Assembly (NCBI RefSeq): GCF_024802625.1
Contig: NZ_CP103371.1
Location: 1,054,001 to 1,118,000 of the forward strand
Origin: Massilia sp. H6
GTDB lineage: Bacteria; Pseudomonadota; Gammaproteobacteria; Burkholderiales; Burkholderiaceae_D
DNA length: 64,000 nt
Reading direction: 5' to 3'
Position 1 is the stretch's first letter. Each line of letters starts with the position of its first letter. The notes under the pieces were generated by a model. The model was not told the origin of the DNA. It did not search any database and was given only the letters and a program-made list of their open reading frames with translations. This document shows positions 19,602 to 27,465 of the stretch, piece after piece. Both the position numbers and the translations under genes were made by a program.

Positions 19602-21680
19602 ATGTCCCCGACCTTTCACCGCACGCCGCTCGCGCTGGCGATCCTATTTGCTTTCAACGCCGCGCAGGCGCAAGCCGTGTCGGGCCGCATGCACGCCGAC
19701 CCGGACAGCGTGCCGACGGTGGTGATCTCGGCATCAGCCCTTGGCCTGCTGGGCGACGACATGATCACGCCGGTCACCACGCTCGCGGGCGGAGAACTGG
19801 TGCGGGTGCGCGAGTCGACGCTGGGTGAGACCCTCAACAACCAGCCCGGCATCACTTCCAGCCACTTCGGCGCCGGCGCCAGCCGCCCGGTGATCCGCGG
19901 CATGGACGGCCCGCGCGTCAAGATCTTGTCGGATGGCGCCGAGATCCAGGACGCGTCCACCGTCAGTCCCGACCACGCGGTGGCCTTCGAGCCGGTGCTG
20001 GCCGAACGCATCGAAGTGCTGCGCGGACCGTCGGCGCTGGCCTACGGCGGCGGGGCGGTGGGGGGCGTGGTCAATATTCTGGACCGCAAGATCCCAACCC
20101 GGATGCCGGTCGAACCGATCGAGGGCAGCATGGAACTGCGCGCCAATTCGACGGCGCGCGAAAAAACCGGCGCCTTTGAACTGACTGGCGGCGCAGGCAA
20201 CGTCGCGGTCCATGCCGAAGGCGTCAAGCGCGATGCCGGGCATTACCGCGTCGGCAAGGGCTGGGCCGGGGGCGCGCGCGTGCCCGGCAGCGCCAGAGAC
20301 AGCCAGACTGGCAGCGTCGGCCTGTCCTGGGTAGGCGAGCGCGGCTATCTCGGGGCGGCGTACACCGAGGAGCGCGCCGATTACGGTGTGCCCGGCCACG
20401 GCCACGAAGCCGGTAGCTGCCATCCGCACGGCGCGCACCTGCATTGCGGCGGCCATGATGAAGACGGTGAACAACACGGGCGCGAGCACGCGCACGGCGA
20501 CGAGCCGGTGCCGGTCGTGAAGCTCGACAGCGACCGCTGGGACGTGCGCGGCGAAGTCCGCAACCCGGTGGCCGGCATTGCCAAGGCCCGCCTGCGCGCC
20601 GCGTTCACCGATTACCGCCACGACGAACTGGAAGAGGGCGTGGTCGCCACCAGCTTCCACAACCAGGGACACGACCTGCGGGTGGAGCTCGAACATGCGC
20701 CGCTCGGCTTCATGCCTGGCGTGCGCGGGGTGGTCGGCCTGCAAACCACGCGGCGCGATTTCCAGACCGAGGGCGAAGAAGCCTATGTGCCGCCCACCGT
20801 CACGAAGAAGCACGCCGTGTTCGCGACCGAAGAAGTCAAGCTGGGCAACTGGCGCTTCGAAGCCGGCGCCCGCCATGAGTGGCAGCAGATCGCCGTCGAC
20901 CGCGCGGGCCAGCCCGACACCCACGCCCGCGGCACCTCGGCCGCCCTGGGCGCGGTCTGGAAGTTCCAGCCCGCGTATTCGCTGCGCGCCGGCCTGTCGC
21001 GTAGCCACCGCCTGCCGAGCGCCGAAGAACTGTATGCCGACGGCGTGCACCTGGCCACCGCAACCTACGAAATCGGCAACGCCGGCCTGGGCAAGGAAAC
21101 CTCGAACAACCTCGACCTTACCCTGCGCAAGTTCGAGGGCCGGACCACCTGGTCGCTCAGCGCCTTCCGCAACCGGGTCGCCAACTACATCTACGCCAAT
21201 ACCCTGGACAGCCACGAGGGCTTCCAGCTGGTCGAATACGCGCAGCGCGACGCGCTCTTCACCGGCCTGGAAGGGGAGCTGCGCCACACATTCTCGGCCC
21301 GCCTGGAAGGGACCGTGTTCGGCGATTTGGTGCGGGCCCGCTTCGACGCAGGAGCGGGCAGCCGCAACCTGCCGCGCATTCCGGCGCACCGTATCGGCGC
21401 GCGCGTTAATGCACACTATCAAGCCTGGCATGGCATGCTGGAAGTGGTCCGGGTCGGCAAGCAGGACAAGCTGGCCGCATTCGAGGAAGCGACCGGCGGC
21501 CATACGCTGCTCAACCTCGGCACGCATGTCAGCACGCGCATCGGCGGGGTGCCGGCCCAGCTCTATGCGCGCATCAATAACCTGACCGACGAGCTGGCGT
21601 TGAGCCATACCTCCTTCATCAAGTCGGCCGCGCCGCTTCAGGGCCGCAACCTGACGGCGGGCCTGCGCCTGATCTTCTGA
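19602..21680 (+). CDS. znuD: TonB-dependent zinc receptor, ZnuD-like
   Basis: A 692-residue outer-membrane receptor with signal peptide (FAFNAAQAQA), plug domain (TLGETLNNQPGITSSHFGAGASRPVIRGMDGPRVK...) and beta-barrel ending in the aromatic C-terminus LRLIF. A surface loop near residues 267-300 is very rich in His, Cys and acidic residues (for example HGHEAGSCHPHGAHLHCGGH), as expected for zinc capture in the ZnuD family. AAGGAAG precedes the ATG at 19602. It overlaps the next gene by one base, forming an operon with the MerC-like gene. Confidence 0.9.
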   Translation: MSPTFHRTPLALAILFAFNAAQAQAVSGRMHADPDSVPTVVISASALGLLGDDMITPVTTLAGGELVRVRESTLGETLNNQPGITSSHFGAGASRPVIRGMDGPRVKILSDGAEIQDASTVSPDHAVAFEPVLAERIEVLRGPSALAYGGGAVGGVVNILDRKIPTRMPVEPIEGSMELRANSTAREKTGAFELTGGAGNVAVHAEGVKRDAGHYRVGKGWAGGARVPGSARDSQTGSVGLSWVGERGYLGAAYTEERADYGVPGHGHEAGSCHPHGAHLHCGGHDEDGEQHGREHAHGDEPVPVVKLDSDRWDVRGEVRNPVAGIAKARLRAAFTDYRHDELEEGVVATSFHNQGHDLRVELEHAPLGFMPGVRGVVGLQTTRRDFQTEGEEAYVPPTVTKKHAVFATEEVKLGNWRFEAGARHEWQQIAVDRAGQPDTHARGTSAALGAVWKFQPAYSLRAGLSRSHRLPSAEELYADGVHLATATYEIGNAGLGKETSNNLDLTLRKFEGRTTWSLSAFRNRVANYIYANTLDSHEGFQLVEYAQRDALFTGLEGELRHTFSARLEGTVFGDLVRARFDAGAGSRNLPRIPAHRIGARVNAHYQAWHGMLEVVRVGKQDKLAAFEEATGGHTLLNLGTHVSTRIGGVPAQLYARINNLTDELALSHTSFIKSAAPLQGRNLTAGLRLIF

Positions 21681-22078
21681 TGAAGGGCTTGATCCGCTGC
21701 GCCGATGTTGCGGGCTTGGCAGCGTCGGCCCTGTGCCTGGCGCATTGCCTGGCGCTGCCGCTGCTGCTCGCCGCTTTTCCGCTGCTCGGGCTCGGTGCTG
21801 AGCACCATGCCTTGCACGAAGCCTTGCTGGTGGGGGTGACGCTGCCGGCGTTGCTGGCGCTGGTGCCGGGGTATGTCAAGCATCGCGATGCGCTTGCCTT
21901 GCTGCTGGGCGTGGCGGGGCTCGGGGCCTTGCTGCTAGCGGTGCTGGTGGTTGCCGCGCGGATGGGCGAGCTGGCCGAGACGGTGGGGGCGGTAGTCAGC
22001 AGCGTGCTGCTGCTGGCGGCGCATTGGCGTAACTACCGTTACTGCAGCGGGCACCAGGGCGACGCTTGCCTGCGCTAG
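21680..22078 (+). CDS. MerC-type membrane protein
   Basis: A 132-residue inner-membrane protein with four hydrophobic segments, resembling the MerC mercury-transport family; the first helix has a CLAHC cysteine pair (near residues 18-22). Given its position in an apparent zinc operon (one-base overlap with the receptor gene), it more likely helps zinc or general metal movement than mercury resistance; no other mer gene is present. Its 3' end overlaps the convergent regulator gene by 4 bases. Confidence 0.8.
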   Translation: MKGLIRCADVAGLAASALCLAHCLALPLLLAAFPLLGLGAEHHALHEALLVGVTLPALLALVPGYVKHRDALALLLGVAGLGALLLAVLVVAARMGELAETVGAVVSSVLLLAAHWRNYRYCSGHQGDACLR

Positions 22079-22455
22079 GATGCCGCACTGCGGCACTGGC
22101 TGCACAATCCGTACAGCGTCAACTCATGCGATTCGAGCAAAAACCCTTCCGGCGCCAGCTTGCGCATGTCTCCCGGGCAGGCATGTACCTCGAACACGCG
22201 GTCGCAGGTGCGGCAATGGAAATGGTGATGGTGCCCGTGTCCGGATAATTCGTAGCGGTCGCCGCTGCCCGGCAGCGACACGGTCGTGATCTCGCCCGCT
22301 TCGAGCATCGACTTGATGTTGCGGTAGATCGTCGCCAGGCCGATGCCGGGCACCACGCCCTGGGCGTGTTCCAGCAGTTCCTGGGGGCTCAGCGGACGGC
22401 CGGCGTCGGTGATGCACTGGTGGATGGCCTTGCGCTGTCGCGTATTGCGTTCCAT
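22075..22455 (-). CDS. zur: Fur-family transcriptional regulator, Zur-like
   Basis: A 126-residue Fur-family repressor. The N-terminal winged helix has TRQRKAIHQCITDAGRPLSPQELLE and GLATIYRNIKSMLEAGEI. The C-terminal part has the metal region LSGHGHHHHFHCRTC and a second CxxC pair, CSQC, forming the structural zinc site. The context (ZIP, ZnuD-like receptor, MerC-like protein and a Fur-family operator) supports zinc sensing. I infer that it represses the znuD promoter. It starts 8 bases after the upstream coiled-coil gene ends, so it may be co-transcribed from there. Confidence 0.85.
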   Translation of the reverse strand: MERNTRQRKAIHQCITDAGRPLSPQELLEHAQGVVPGIGLATIYRNIKSMLEAGEITTVSLPGSGDRYELSGHGHHHHFHCRTCDRVFEVHACPGDMRKLAPEGFLLESHELTLYGLCSQCRSAAS

Positions 22456-22463
22456 GGGGGGGC

Positions 22464-23015
22464 TTATTTCTTCCCGCGCAGCGTTTCCAGCTCGGCGCGC
22501 AGCGCACTGCGTTCGGCATAGGATTTGTCGAGCTGGCCGCGCAGGGTACGGACTTCGGCTTCGAAGTTATCGCGCGCGGTGGTGGCGCCGACCAGTTCCA
22601 TCTCGGCCGCCAGGCGGGCGTCGGATTCCGAGCCCTGCGCCGCCACGTTGCGTTCGAGCTGGGTTCGCAGGTCGGCCAGCTGGCGGTCCTTGCCGTCGAT
22701 CGCCAGCTGGTCTTTCGCCTTGCTGACCAGCGCCTCGGTGGCCAGCTTGCGCGCGTCGCGCAGTTCGACCGTCAGGCGTTCGATTTCTGCCTGGTGCTCG
22801 CTCGATGCAGCCAGCGCCTGGTCGCGCGCCGCTTCCAGCTCGGCGCCGGTGTCGCGCAGCTCGGCCGCTTCGCTTTCGAGTTGCTCCAGCGCTGCGCGCA
22901 CCGGGCCGGCGGTCTGTTCGGCGACCTGCTGCACCCAGCCGCTCAGGGCGGCGGCAACCGATTCAGGGATCTCCAGCCCTGGCATGGCTGCGTGCGGGGT
23001 GTCTTGGTCTAGCAT
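22464..23015 (-). CDS. Coiled-coil protein with KfrA-like N-terminus
   Basis: A 183-residue acidic protein, almost entirely heptad-rich coiled coil (for example EQLESEAAELRDTGAELEAARDQALA and QLDKSYAERSALRAELETLRGKK). Some such proteins are annotated as KfrA-like DNA-binding proteins, but I see no clear helix-turn-helix. I chose the ATG at 23015 because it has AAGGA at a workable distance. An ATG at 23048 would add 11 residues containing a small repeat, encoded by a 15-base tandem duplication (23016-23045) that also duplicates part of the leader. Confidence 0.65.
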   Translation of the reverse strand: MLDQDTPHAAMPGLEIPESVAAALSGWVQQVAEQTAGPVRAALEQLESEAAELRDTGAELEAARDQALAASSEHQAEIERLTVELRDARKLATEALVSKAKDQLAIDGKDRQLADLRTQLERNVAAQGSESDARLAAEMELVGATTARDNFEAEVRTLRGQLDKSYAERSALRAELETLRGKK

Positions 23016-23061
23016 CGGTGTGTTTTCCTTCGGTGTGTTTTTTTTCATGGTCTGTTTCGCT

Positions 23062-23928
23062 TCAAGCGTCGCCCCTGGCGACTGGGCGGGTGGCATCGGC
23101 CACCCATTCGCTCCACGAGCCCGGATAGAGGGCCGCCCCCGGCATCTGCGCCACTTCCAGCGCCAGCAGGTTGTGGCAGGCCGTCACGCCCGAGCCGCAT
23201 TGCATGATGGCCCGGGCCGGGTCGGGAACCAGCGGCGCCAGTTCGGCGCGCAGGGTGGACGCGTCCTTGAAGCGCCCATCCGGCTGCAGGTTGTCCTTGA
23301 AGAAGCGGTTTTTCGCACCCGGGATATGGCCGCCGACCGGGTCGATGGTTTCGTTCTCGCCGCGGAAGCGGTCGGCGGCGCGCGCATCGATCACGCTGCG
23401 CTCGCCTGTTTCAATATTGTCCATGACATCGCGTAGCGTCACGGTCGAGACCAGGGGTGCGCCGCTAGCGATGGTGCCGCGCGCCCTGGACGGCACCTCG
23501 GTGCTCAAGGGCTGGCCGAGCGACTGCCAGGCCGCCATGCCGCCATCGAGCACGGCCACTGCCTCGTGGCCGAGCCAGCGCAGCAGCCACCACAGGCGCG
23601 CCGCGAACATGCCGCCGTGCGCGTCGTAGGCCACCACCTGCGAGTTGTCGTTCACGCCCAGGGCGCGCAGCGTCTCGAGCAGCGCCTGCTTGTCCGGCAG
23701 CGGGTGGCGGCCGCGGAACTCGCCGTCCGGTCCCAGCTTGGCGCCGGACAGATCGGTATCGAGATTGGCAAACACCGCTCCCGGCAGATGGCCGATGGCA
23801 TAGCCGTCGCGGCCGGCCGCGGGATCGGCCAGGTCATGGCGGCAATCGACCACGACCCAGTCGGGCTGGTCGATGTGCCGGGCCAGGTCGGTGGCCGAAA
23901 TCAGGGTCTGGTACATGGTGTTGTACAT
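23062..23928 (-). CDS. Two-domain sulfurtransferase (rhodanese / SseA-like)
   Basis: A 288-residue protein with two rhodanese domains; the second carries the active cysteine in QCGSGVTACHN (near residue 243). It moves sulfane sulfur from thiosulfate or 3-mercaptopyruvate to acceptors. The CGSGVTA loop is the 3-mercaptopyruvate-type signature rather than the CRxGxx[RT] thiosulfate type. The ATG at 23928 has GAGG 7 bases upstream; a second ATG at 23916 is possible. It follows the transporter gene by 8 bases. Confidence 0.9.
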   Translation of the reverse strand: MYNTMYQTLISATDLARHIDQPDWVVVDCRHDLADPAAGRDGYAIGHLPGAVFANLDTDLSGAKLGPDGEFRGRHPLPDKQALLETLRALGVNDNSQVVAYDAHGGMFAARLWWLLRWLGHEAVAVLDGGMAAWQSLGQPLSTEVPSRARGTIASGAPLVSTVTLRDVMDNIETGERSVIDARAADRFRGENETIDPVGGHIPGAKNRFFKDNLQPDGRFKDASTLRAELAPLVPDPARAIMQCGSGVTACHNLLALEVAQMPGAALYPGSWSEWVADATRPVARGDA

Positions 23929-23936
23929 GGTGTTCC

Positions 23937-24860
23937 TCAGGCTTCGCTGGCGATCGGGTCGGTGTCCTTGACCACGGCGGCTTTCCTTGCCGTGCTCCTG
24001 GTATTGTAGAACGTCGCGGCCACGCCCGACGCCAGAATGACGGCAATGCCCAGCCAGACGTGCCAGTCGAAGCGGTCGCCCCACAGCGCCAGTCCCCACA
24101 GGCTGGAGAACACAATGCCGGTGTACTGCAGATTGGCCACCACCAGCACCTTGCCGACGCGGTAGGCGCGGGTCATGGCGATCTGCGCCAGCAGGGCCGC
24201 CAGTCCCAGCCCCAGCAGCAGCGCGGCGCTATACGGGGTATGGCTGTGGAAGGCCGCGCCGCGCGGGCCGTCGCCGAGCAGGGTGCCGGCCAGGCCCACC
24301 AGCGTGGTGGTGAGCGAAAAGTAGAACACCACCCGGTATTCGGGTTCGCCCATCTGGCCGAGTTTGCGCACCTGCATGTAGGCCATGGCCGAGATCACCG
24401 ATGAGCACAGGCCGGCCAGGCCGCCGAGCCACTGGTTGCTCGCCACGGCTGGCTGCAGCACCAGCGTGACGCCCAGGAAGCTCATGGCAATGGCCAGCAC
24501 CAGCGGCCATTCGGCCACCTTGGTGGCGGTCCACCAGCCGGTGGCGAACATCCAGGCGGCGATCCAGATCGGCGCCATGTAGTTGAGGGTGACGGCGGTG
24601 GCCAGCGGCAGGCGCGTGATGGCGAAGAACCATAGCCAGAGCGAGGTGACGCCCACGACACTGCGCCACAGATGGGCGCGGGGGAAAGCGGTCTGGAAGG
24701 TGCCGCCGTGCTGGCGCACGGCCAGCAACAGCACCAGCGTGCCGATCAGGCCACGGTACATCAGCAATTCGGAGGTGGAATAGAACTCGGACGCCAGCTT
24801 CACGCCCGCGCCCATGGCAGCGAACGCAAAGCTGGCAAACAGCATCCAGAGCGAAGGCAT
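23937..24860 (-). CDS. DMT superfamily (EamA) transporter
   Basis: A 307-residue inner-membrane protein with ten hydrophobic segments in two EamA repeats (starting MPSLWMLFASFAFAAMGAGVK and again near residue 150). Members export metabolites or amino acids; the substrate cannot be read from sequence. It is sandwiched between the Rieske oxygenase (3-base gap upstream) and the sulfurtransferase, so the three likely form one minus-strand operon. Confidence 0.88.
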   Translation of the reverse strand: MPSLWMLFASFAFAAMGAGVKLASEFYSTSELLMYRGLIGTLVLLLAVRQHGGTFQTAFPRAHLWRSVVGVTSLWLWFFAITRLPLATAVTLNYMAPIWIAAWMFATGWWTATKVAEWPLVLAIAMSFLGVTLVLQPAVASNQWLGGLAGLCSSVISAMAYMQVRKLGQMGEPEYRVVFYFSLTTTLVGLAGTLLGDGPRGAAFHSHTPYSAALLLGLGLAALLAQIAMTRAYRVGKVLVVANLQYTGIVFSSLWGLALWGDRFDWHVWLGIAVILASGVAATFYNTRSTARKAAVVKDTDPIASEA

Positions 24861-24863
24861 CGC

Positions 24864-25964
24864 CTACAGTGCCAGCTTGCTGCGGTACCACTCGTGGAAA
24901 TGCTGCATCCCGTCTTCCATCGGCGACTGATAGGGGCCGACCTCGTTGACGCCGCGCTCGACCAGGATCTTGCGGCCGGCATCCATGCGCAGCGCGATCT
25001 CATCGTCTTCGACCGCGGTTTCCATATAGGCGGCGCGCTCGGCTTCGACGAACTCGCGCTCGAACAGCACGATCTCTTCTGGATAGTAGAACTCGACCAC
25101 GTTGCGGGTCTTTTGCGGCCCGATCGGCCACAGGGTCGACACCACCAGCACGTTCGGGTACCACTCGACCATGATGTTCGGGTAGAGCGTGAGCCAGATG
25201 GCGCCGAACTTCGGCGGCTGGCCGTTGCTGAACTTCAGGATCTGTTCCTGCCACTTCTTGTAGGCCGGCGAACCGGCCTTTTGCAGCGCCCGGTTCACGC
25301 CCACGGTCTGCACGCTGTAGTCGCGGCCGAATTCCCAGGTCAGGTCGTCGCACGAGACGAAATTGCCCAGGCCCGGATGGAAGGGCTCGACGTGGTAATC
25401 CTCCAGGTAGACCTCGATGAAGGTCTTCCAGTTGTAGTCGCACTCGTGGATCTCGACGTGGTCGAACATATAGCCCGTGAAATCGAGGTCGCGGGTGGCC
25501 TCCATGTGCTTGAGCTTGTCCATCACGTCGTAACCGTTCTGTTCGAACAGCAGGCCGTTCCAGTTCTGCAGCGGCGTCTTCGACAGGTTCAGGCAGGGCG
25601 TTTCGGCGAAATGCGGCGCGCCGATCAGCTGGCCCTTCAGGTCATAGGTCCAGCGATGCAGCGGACATACAATGGTATTGGCGTTGCCGCGCCCATTGAA
25701 CATCAGCGCCTGGCGGTGACGGCAGACATTGGAGAGCACTTCGATGCCGCCCGCGTTGCGTACCAGCATGCGGCCTTCGTTTTCGGCGGGGAGGGTCGCA
25801 AAATCGCCCGTCTCCGGCACCATCAACTCGTGCCCGACATAACGCGGGCCGTTGTGAAACAACTGCTGCAGCTCGCGCTGCATCAGCGCGTTGTCGAAGT
25901 AGACATTTACCGGAAGCTGAGCGCACGAAGCAGCCAGCTTGGCCTGGGTAGCCAGATCGGACAT
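24864..25964 (-). CDS. Rieske non-heme iron oxygenase, alpha subunit-type
   Basis: A 366-residue aromatic-ring-hydroxylating-type oxygenase. The N-terminal Rieske [2Fe-2S] motif is CRHRQ...CPLHRW (around residues 82-105). The mononuclear iron site is in EVYLEDYHVEPFHPG (two His plus an acidic residue). It lacks an adjacent reductase or ferredoxin gene, so the electron donor is elsewhere. Start: a GTG at 25970 and the ATG at 25964 are both in frame; AAGGGGG is well spaced for the ATG. The substrate is not evident; similar proteins act on choline-like or aromatic compounds. Confidence 0.87.
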   Translation of the reverse strand: MSDLATQAKLAASCAQLPVNVYFDNALMQRELQQLFHNGPRYVGHELMVPETGDFATLPAENEGRMLVRNAGGIEVLSNVCRHRQALMFNGRGNANTIVCPLHRWTYDLKGQLIGAPHFAETPCLNLSKTPLQNWNGLLFEQNGYDVMDKLKHMEATRDLDFTGYMFDHVEIHECDYNWKTFIEVYLEDYHVEPFHPGLGNFVSCDDLTWEFGRDYSVQTVGVNRALQKAGSPAYKKWQEQILKFSNGQPPKFGAIWLTLYPNIMVEWYPNVLVVSTLWPIGPQKTRNVVEFYYPEEIVLFEREFVEAERAAYMETAVEDDEIALRMDAGRKILVERGVNEVGPYQSPMEDGMQHFHEWYRSKLAL

Positions 25965-26299
25965 CCCCACCCCCTTGTAATCAAAACCGCCAAAGAAGAG
26001 AAAGAATCCAAAGACCAGTATCGATGTGAAGGAATACGGTATTTCGGACGGAACCGTCGATTATACCGTGGAACAAGCTCTACAGTCCTGGACCGTCGCG
26101 CACTTGTGGCGTCTGTGCGCCAAGAAAATGTACTGTCGACAATGTTTTCATGGAGGGGGAGGGCAGTGAGCCGGAATGTGGTCGTGCAGGCAAGTTGCGG
26201 TTGGTGCAATGCGCGCCCCCTCGTCGAGAAGGATTGATCTAAAATACGCGATTGGATTGACTTGCGGCGCACTTTTGCGTCGCCTTCACGCTAGCTACC
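25965..26299. other. Divergent intergenic region, Rieske gene / xseB
   Basis: A 335-base promoter-bearing gap. On the minus strand a TATAAT (26060-26065) lies about 95 bases before the oxygenase start, without a clear -35. The palindrome TGTCGACA (26134-26141) sits in an AT-rich patch and shares ATTGTCGACA with a site upstream of the PEP-CTERM gene at 54.8 kb. No gene or RNA is visible. Confidence 0.45.
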
Positions 26300-26563
26300 A
26301 TGTCAAATAATACTAATGCGGCGCTCCCTGCGAATGCGCCGGACTCGTTCGAAGGCGCGATGGCCGAGCTGGCCCAGCTCGTGACGCAGATGGAATCGGG
26401 CCAGCTGCCGCTGGAAGCCTCGGTCGCCGCCTATGCGCGCGGTTCCGAACTGGTCAAGTACTGCGCCGCCCAGCTGGAAAAAGTCGAATCCCAGGTCAAG
26501 GTGCTCGAGGGCGACATGCTCAGGCCGTTCTCGGCCGAGAGTGGCGACGAGGGCGGGCAATGA
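26300..26563 (+). CDS. xseB: Exodeoxyribonuclease VII small subunit
   Basis: An 87-residue helical subunit of exonuclease VII, which degrades single-stranded DNA to oligonucleotides in complex with XseA (not in this window). The family signature FEGAMAELAQLVTQMESGQLPLEASVAAYARGSEL is clear. It overlaps ispA by 4 bases (ATGA). The xseB-ispA-dxs order is widespread in proteobacteria. Confidence 0.95.
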   Translation: MSNNTNAALPANAPDSFEGAMAELAQLVTQMESGQLPLEASVAAYARGSELVKYCAAQLEKVESQVKVLEGDMLRPFSAESGDEGGQ

Positions 26564-27465
26564 CGGCACCGGCACGGGTTGACGATTTCAGCGCCTGGAT
26601 GCACGAGGTCCAGCGCGAGGTCGAGTATGCGCTCGACGCCAGCCTGCCCGCGGCCGGCGCCGTGCCGCACAAGCTGCACGAAGCGATGCGCTACACCGCG
26701 CTGGGCGGTGGCAAGCGGGTACGCCCCCTGCTGGCCTATGCCAGTGGCGCCCTGTTCGGCGGCGACCGGCAGGCGTTGGCGCGGGTGGCCAGCGCGGTCG
26801 AGATGATCCACGTCTATTCGCTGGTGCACGACGACATGCCCTGCATGGACGACGACGATCTGCGCCGCGGCAAGCCGACGGTGCATGTGGCCTACGACGA
26901 AGCCACCGCGCTGCTGGTCGGCGACGCGCTGCAGGCCCAGGCTTTCCAGGTGCTGGCCGGGATCGATACGCTGCCCCCCGGCCGCCAGCTGGCCATGCTG
27001 CGCCTGCTGGCCGAAGCGGCCGGCTCGAGCGGCATGTGCGGCGGCCAGGCGATCGACCTCGACAGCGTTGGGCTGGCGCTCGAACGCGACCAGCTCGAGC
27101 GCATGCACCAGCTCAAGACCGGCGCCATGCTGCGCGTGTCGGTGATCCTGGGCGCGCTGTGCGGCAAGGACCTGCGGCCCGACGAGATGGCCGCGCTGAG
27201 CGACTATTCGCGGGCGATCGGCCTGGCCTTCCAGGTGGTAGACGATGTGCTCGACGCCACCGCCGATTCGGCCACGCTGGGCAAGACCGCGGGCAAGGAC
27301 GCGGCAGACAACAAACCGACCTATGTGTCGATTCTTGGGCTGGAACCATCGAAGGAACTGGCCGAGCAATTGCGGCGTGAAGCGCACCAAGCGCTGGCGC
27401 CATTCGGAGAACAAGCACTGCGGCTGCGCGAACTCGCGGACCTGATCGTGCAGCGGAAGGCCTAA
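26560..27465 (+). CDS. ispA: (2E,6E)-farnesyl diphosphate synthase
   Basis: A 301-residue prenyltransferase that makes farnesyl diphosphate from IPP and DMAPP. The first Asp-rich motif is in SLVHDDMPCMDDDDLRRG (near residue 88) and the second in QVVDDVLDATAD (near residue 227); GGKRVRPLL is at residue 48. It feeds octaprenyl side chains such as the one used by UbiA (49536). The dxs ATG follows the TAA with no gap. Confidence 0.95.
   Translation: MTAPARVDDFSAWMHEVQREVEYALDASLPAAGAVPHKLHEAMRYTALGGGKRVRPLLAYASGALFGGDRQALARVASAVEMIHVYSLVHDDMPCMDDDDLRRGKPTVHVAYDEATALLVGDALQAQAFQVLAGIDTLPPGRQLAMLRLLAEAAGSSGMCGGQAIDLDSVGLALERDQLERMHQLKTGAMLRVSVILGALCGKDLRPDEMAALSDYSRAIGLAFQVVDDVLDATADSATLGKTAGKDAADNKPTYVSILGLEPSKELAEQLRREAHQALAPFGEQALRLRELADLIVQRKA

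Noticed and set aside
21680..22078. Mercury-resistance island suggested by the MerC-like gene
   Set aside because: No merA, merT, merP or merR nearby; overlap with the zinc receptor gene points to a metal-uptake operon.
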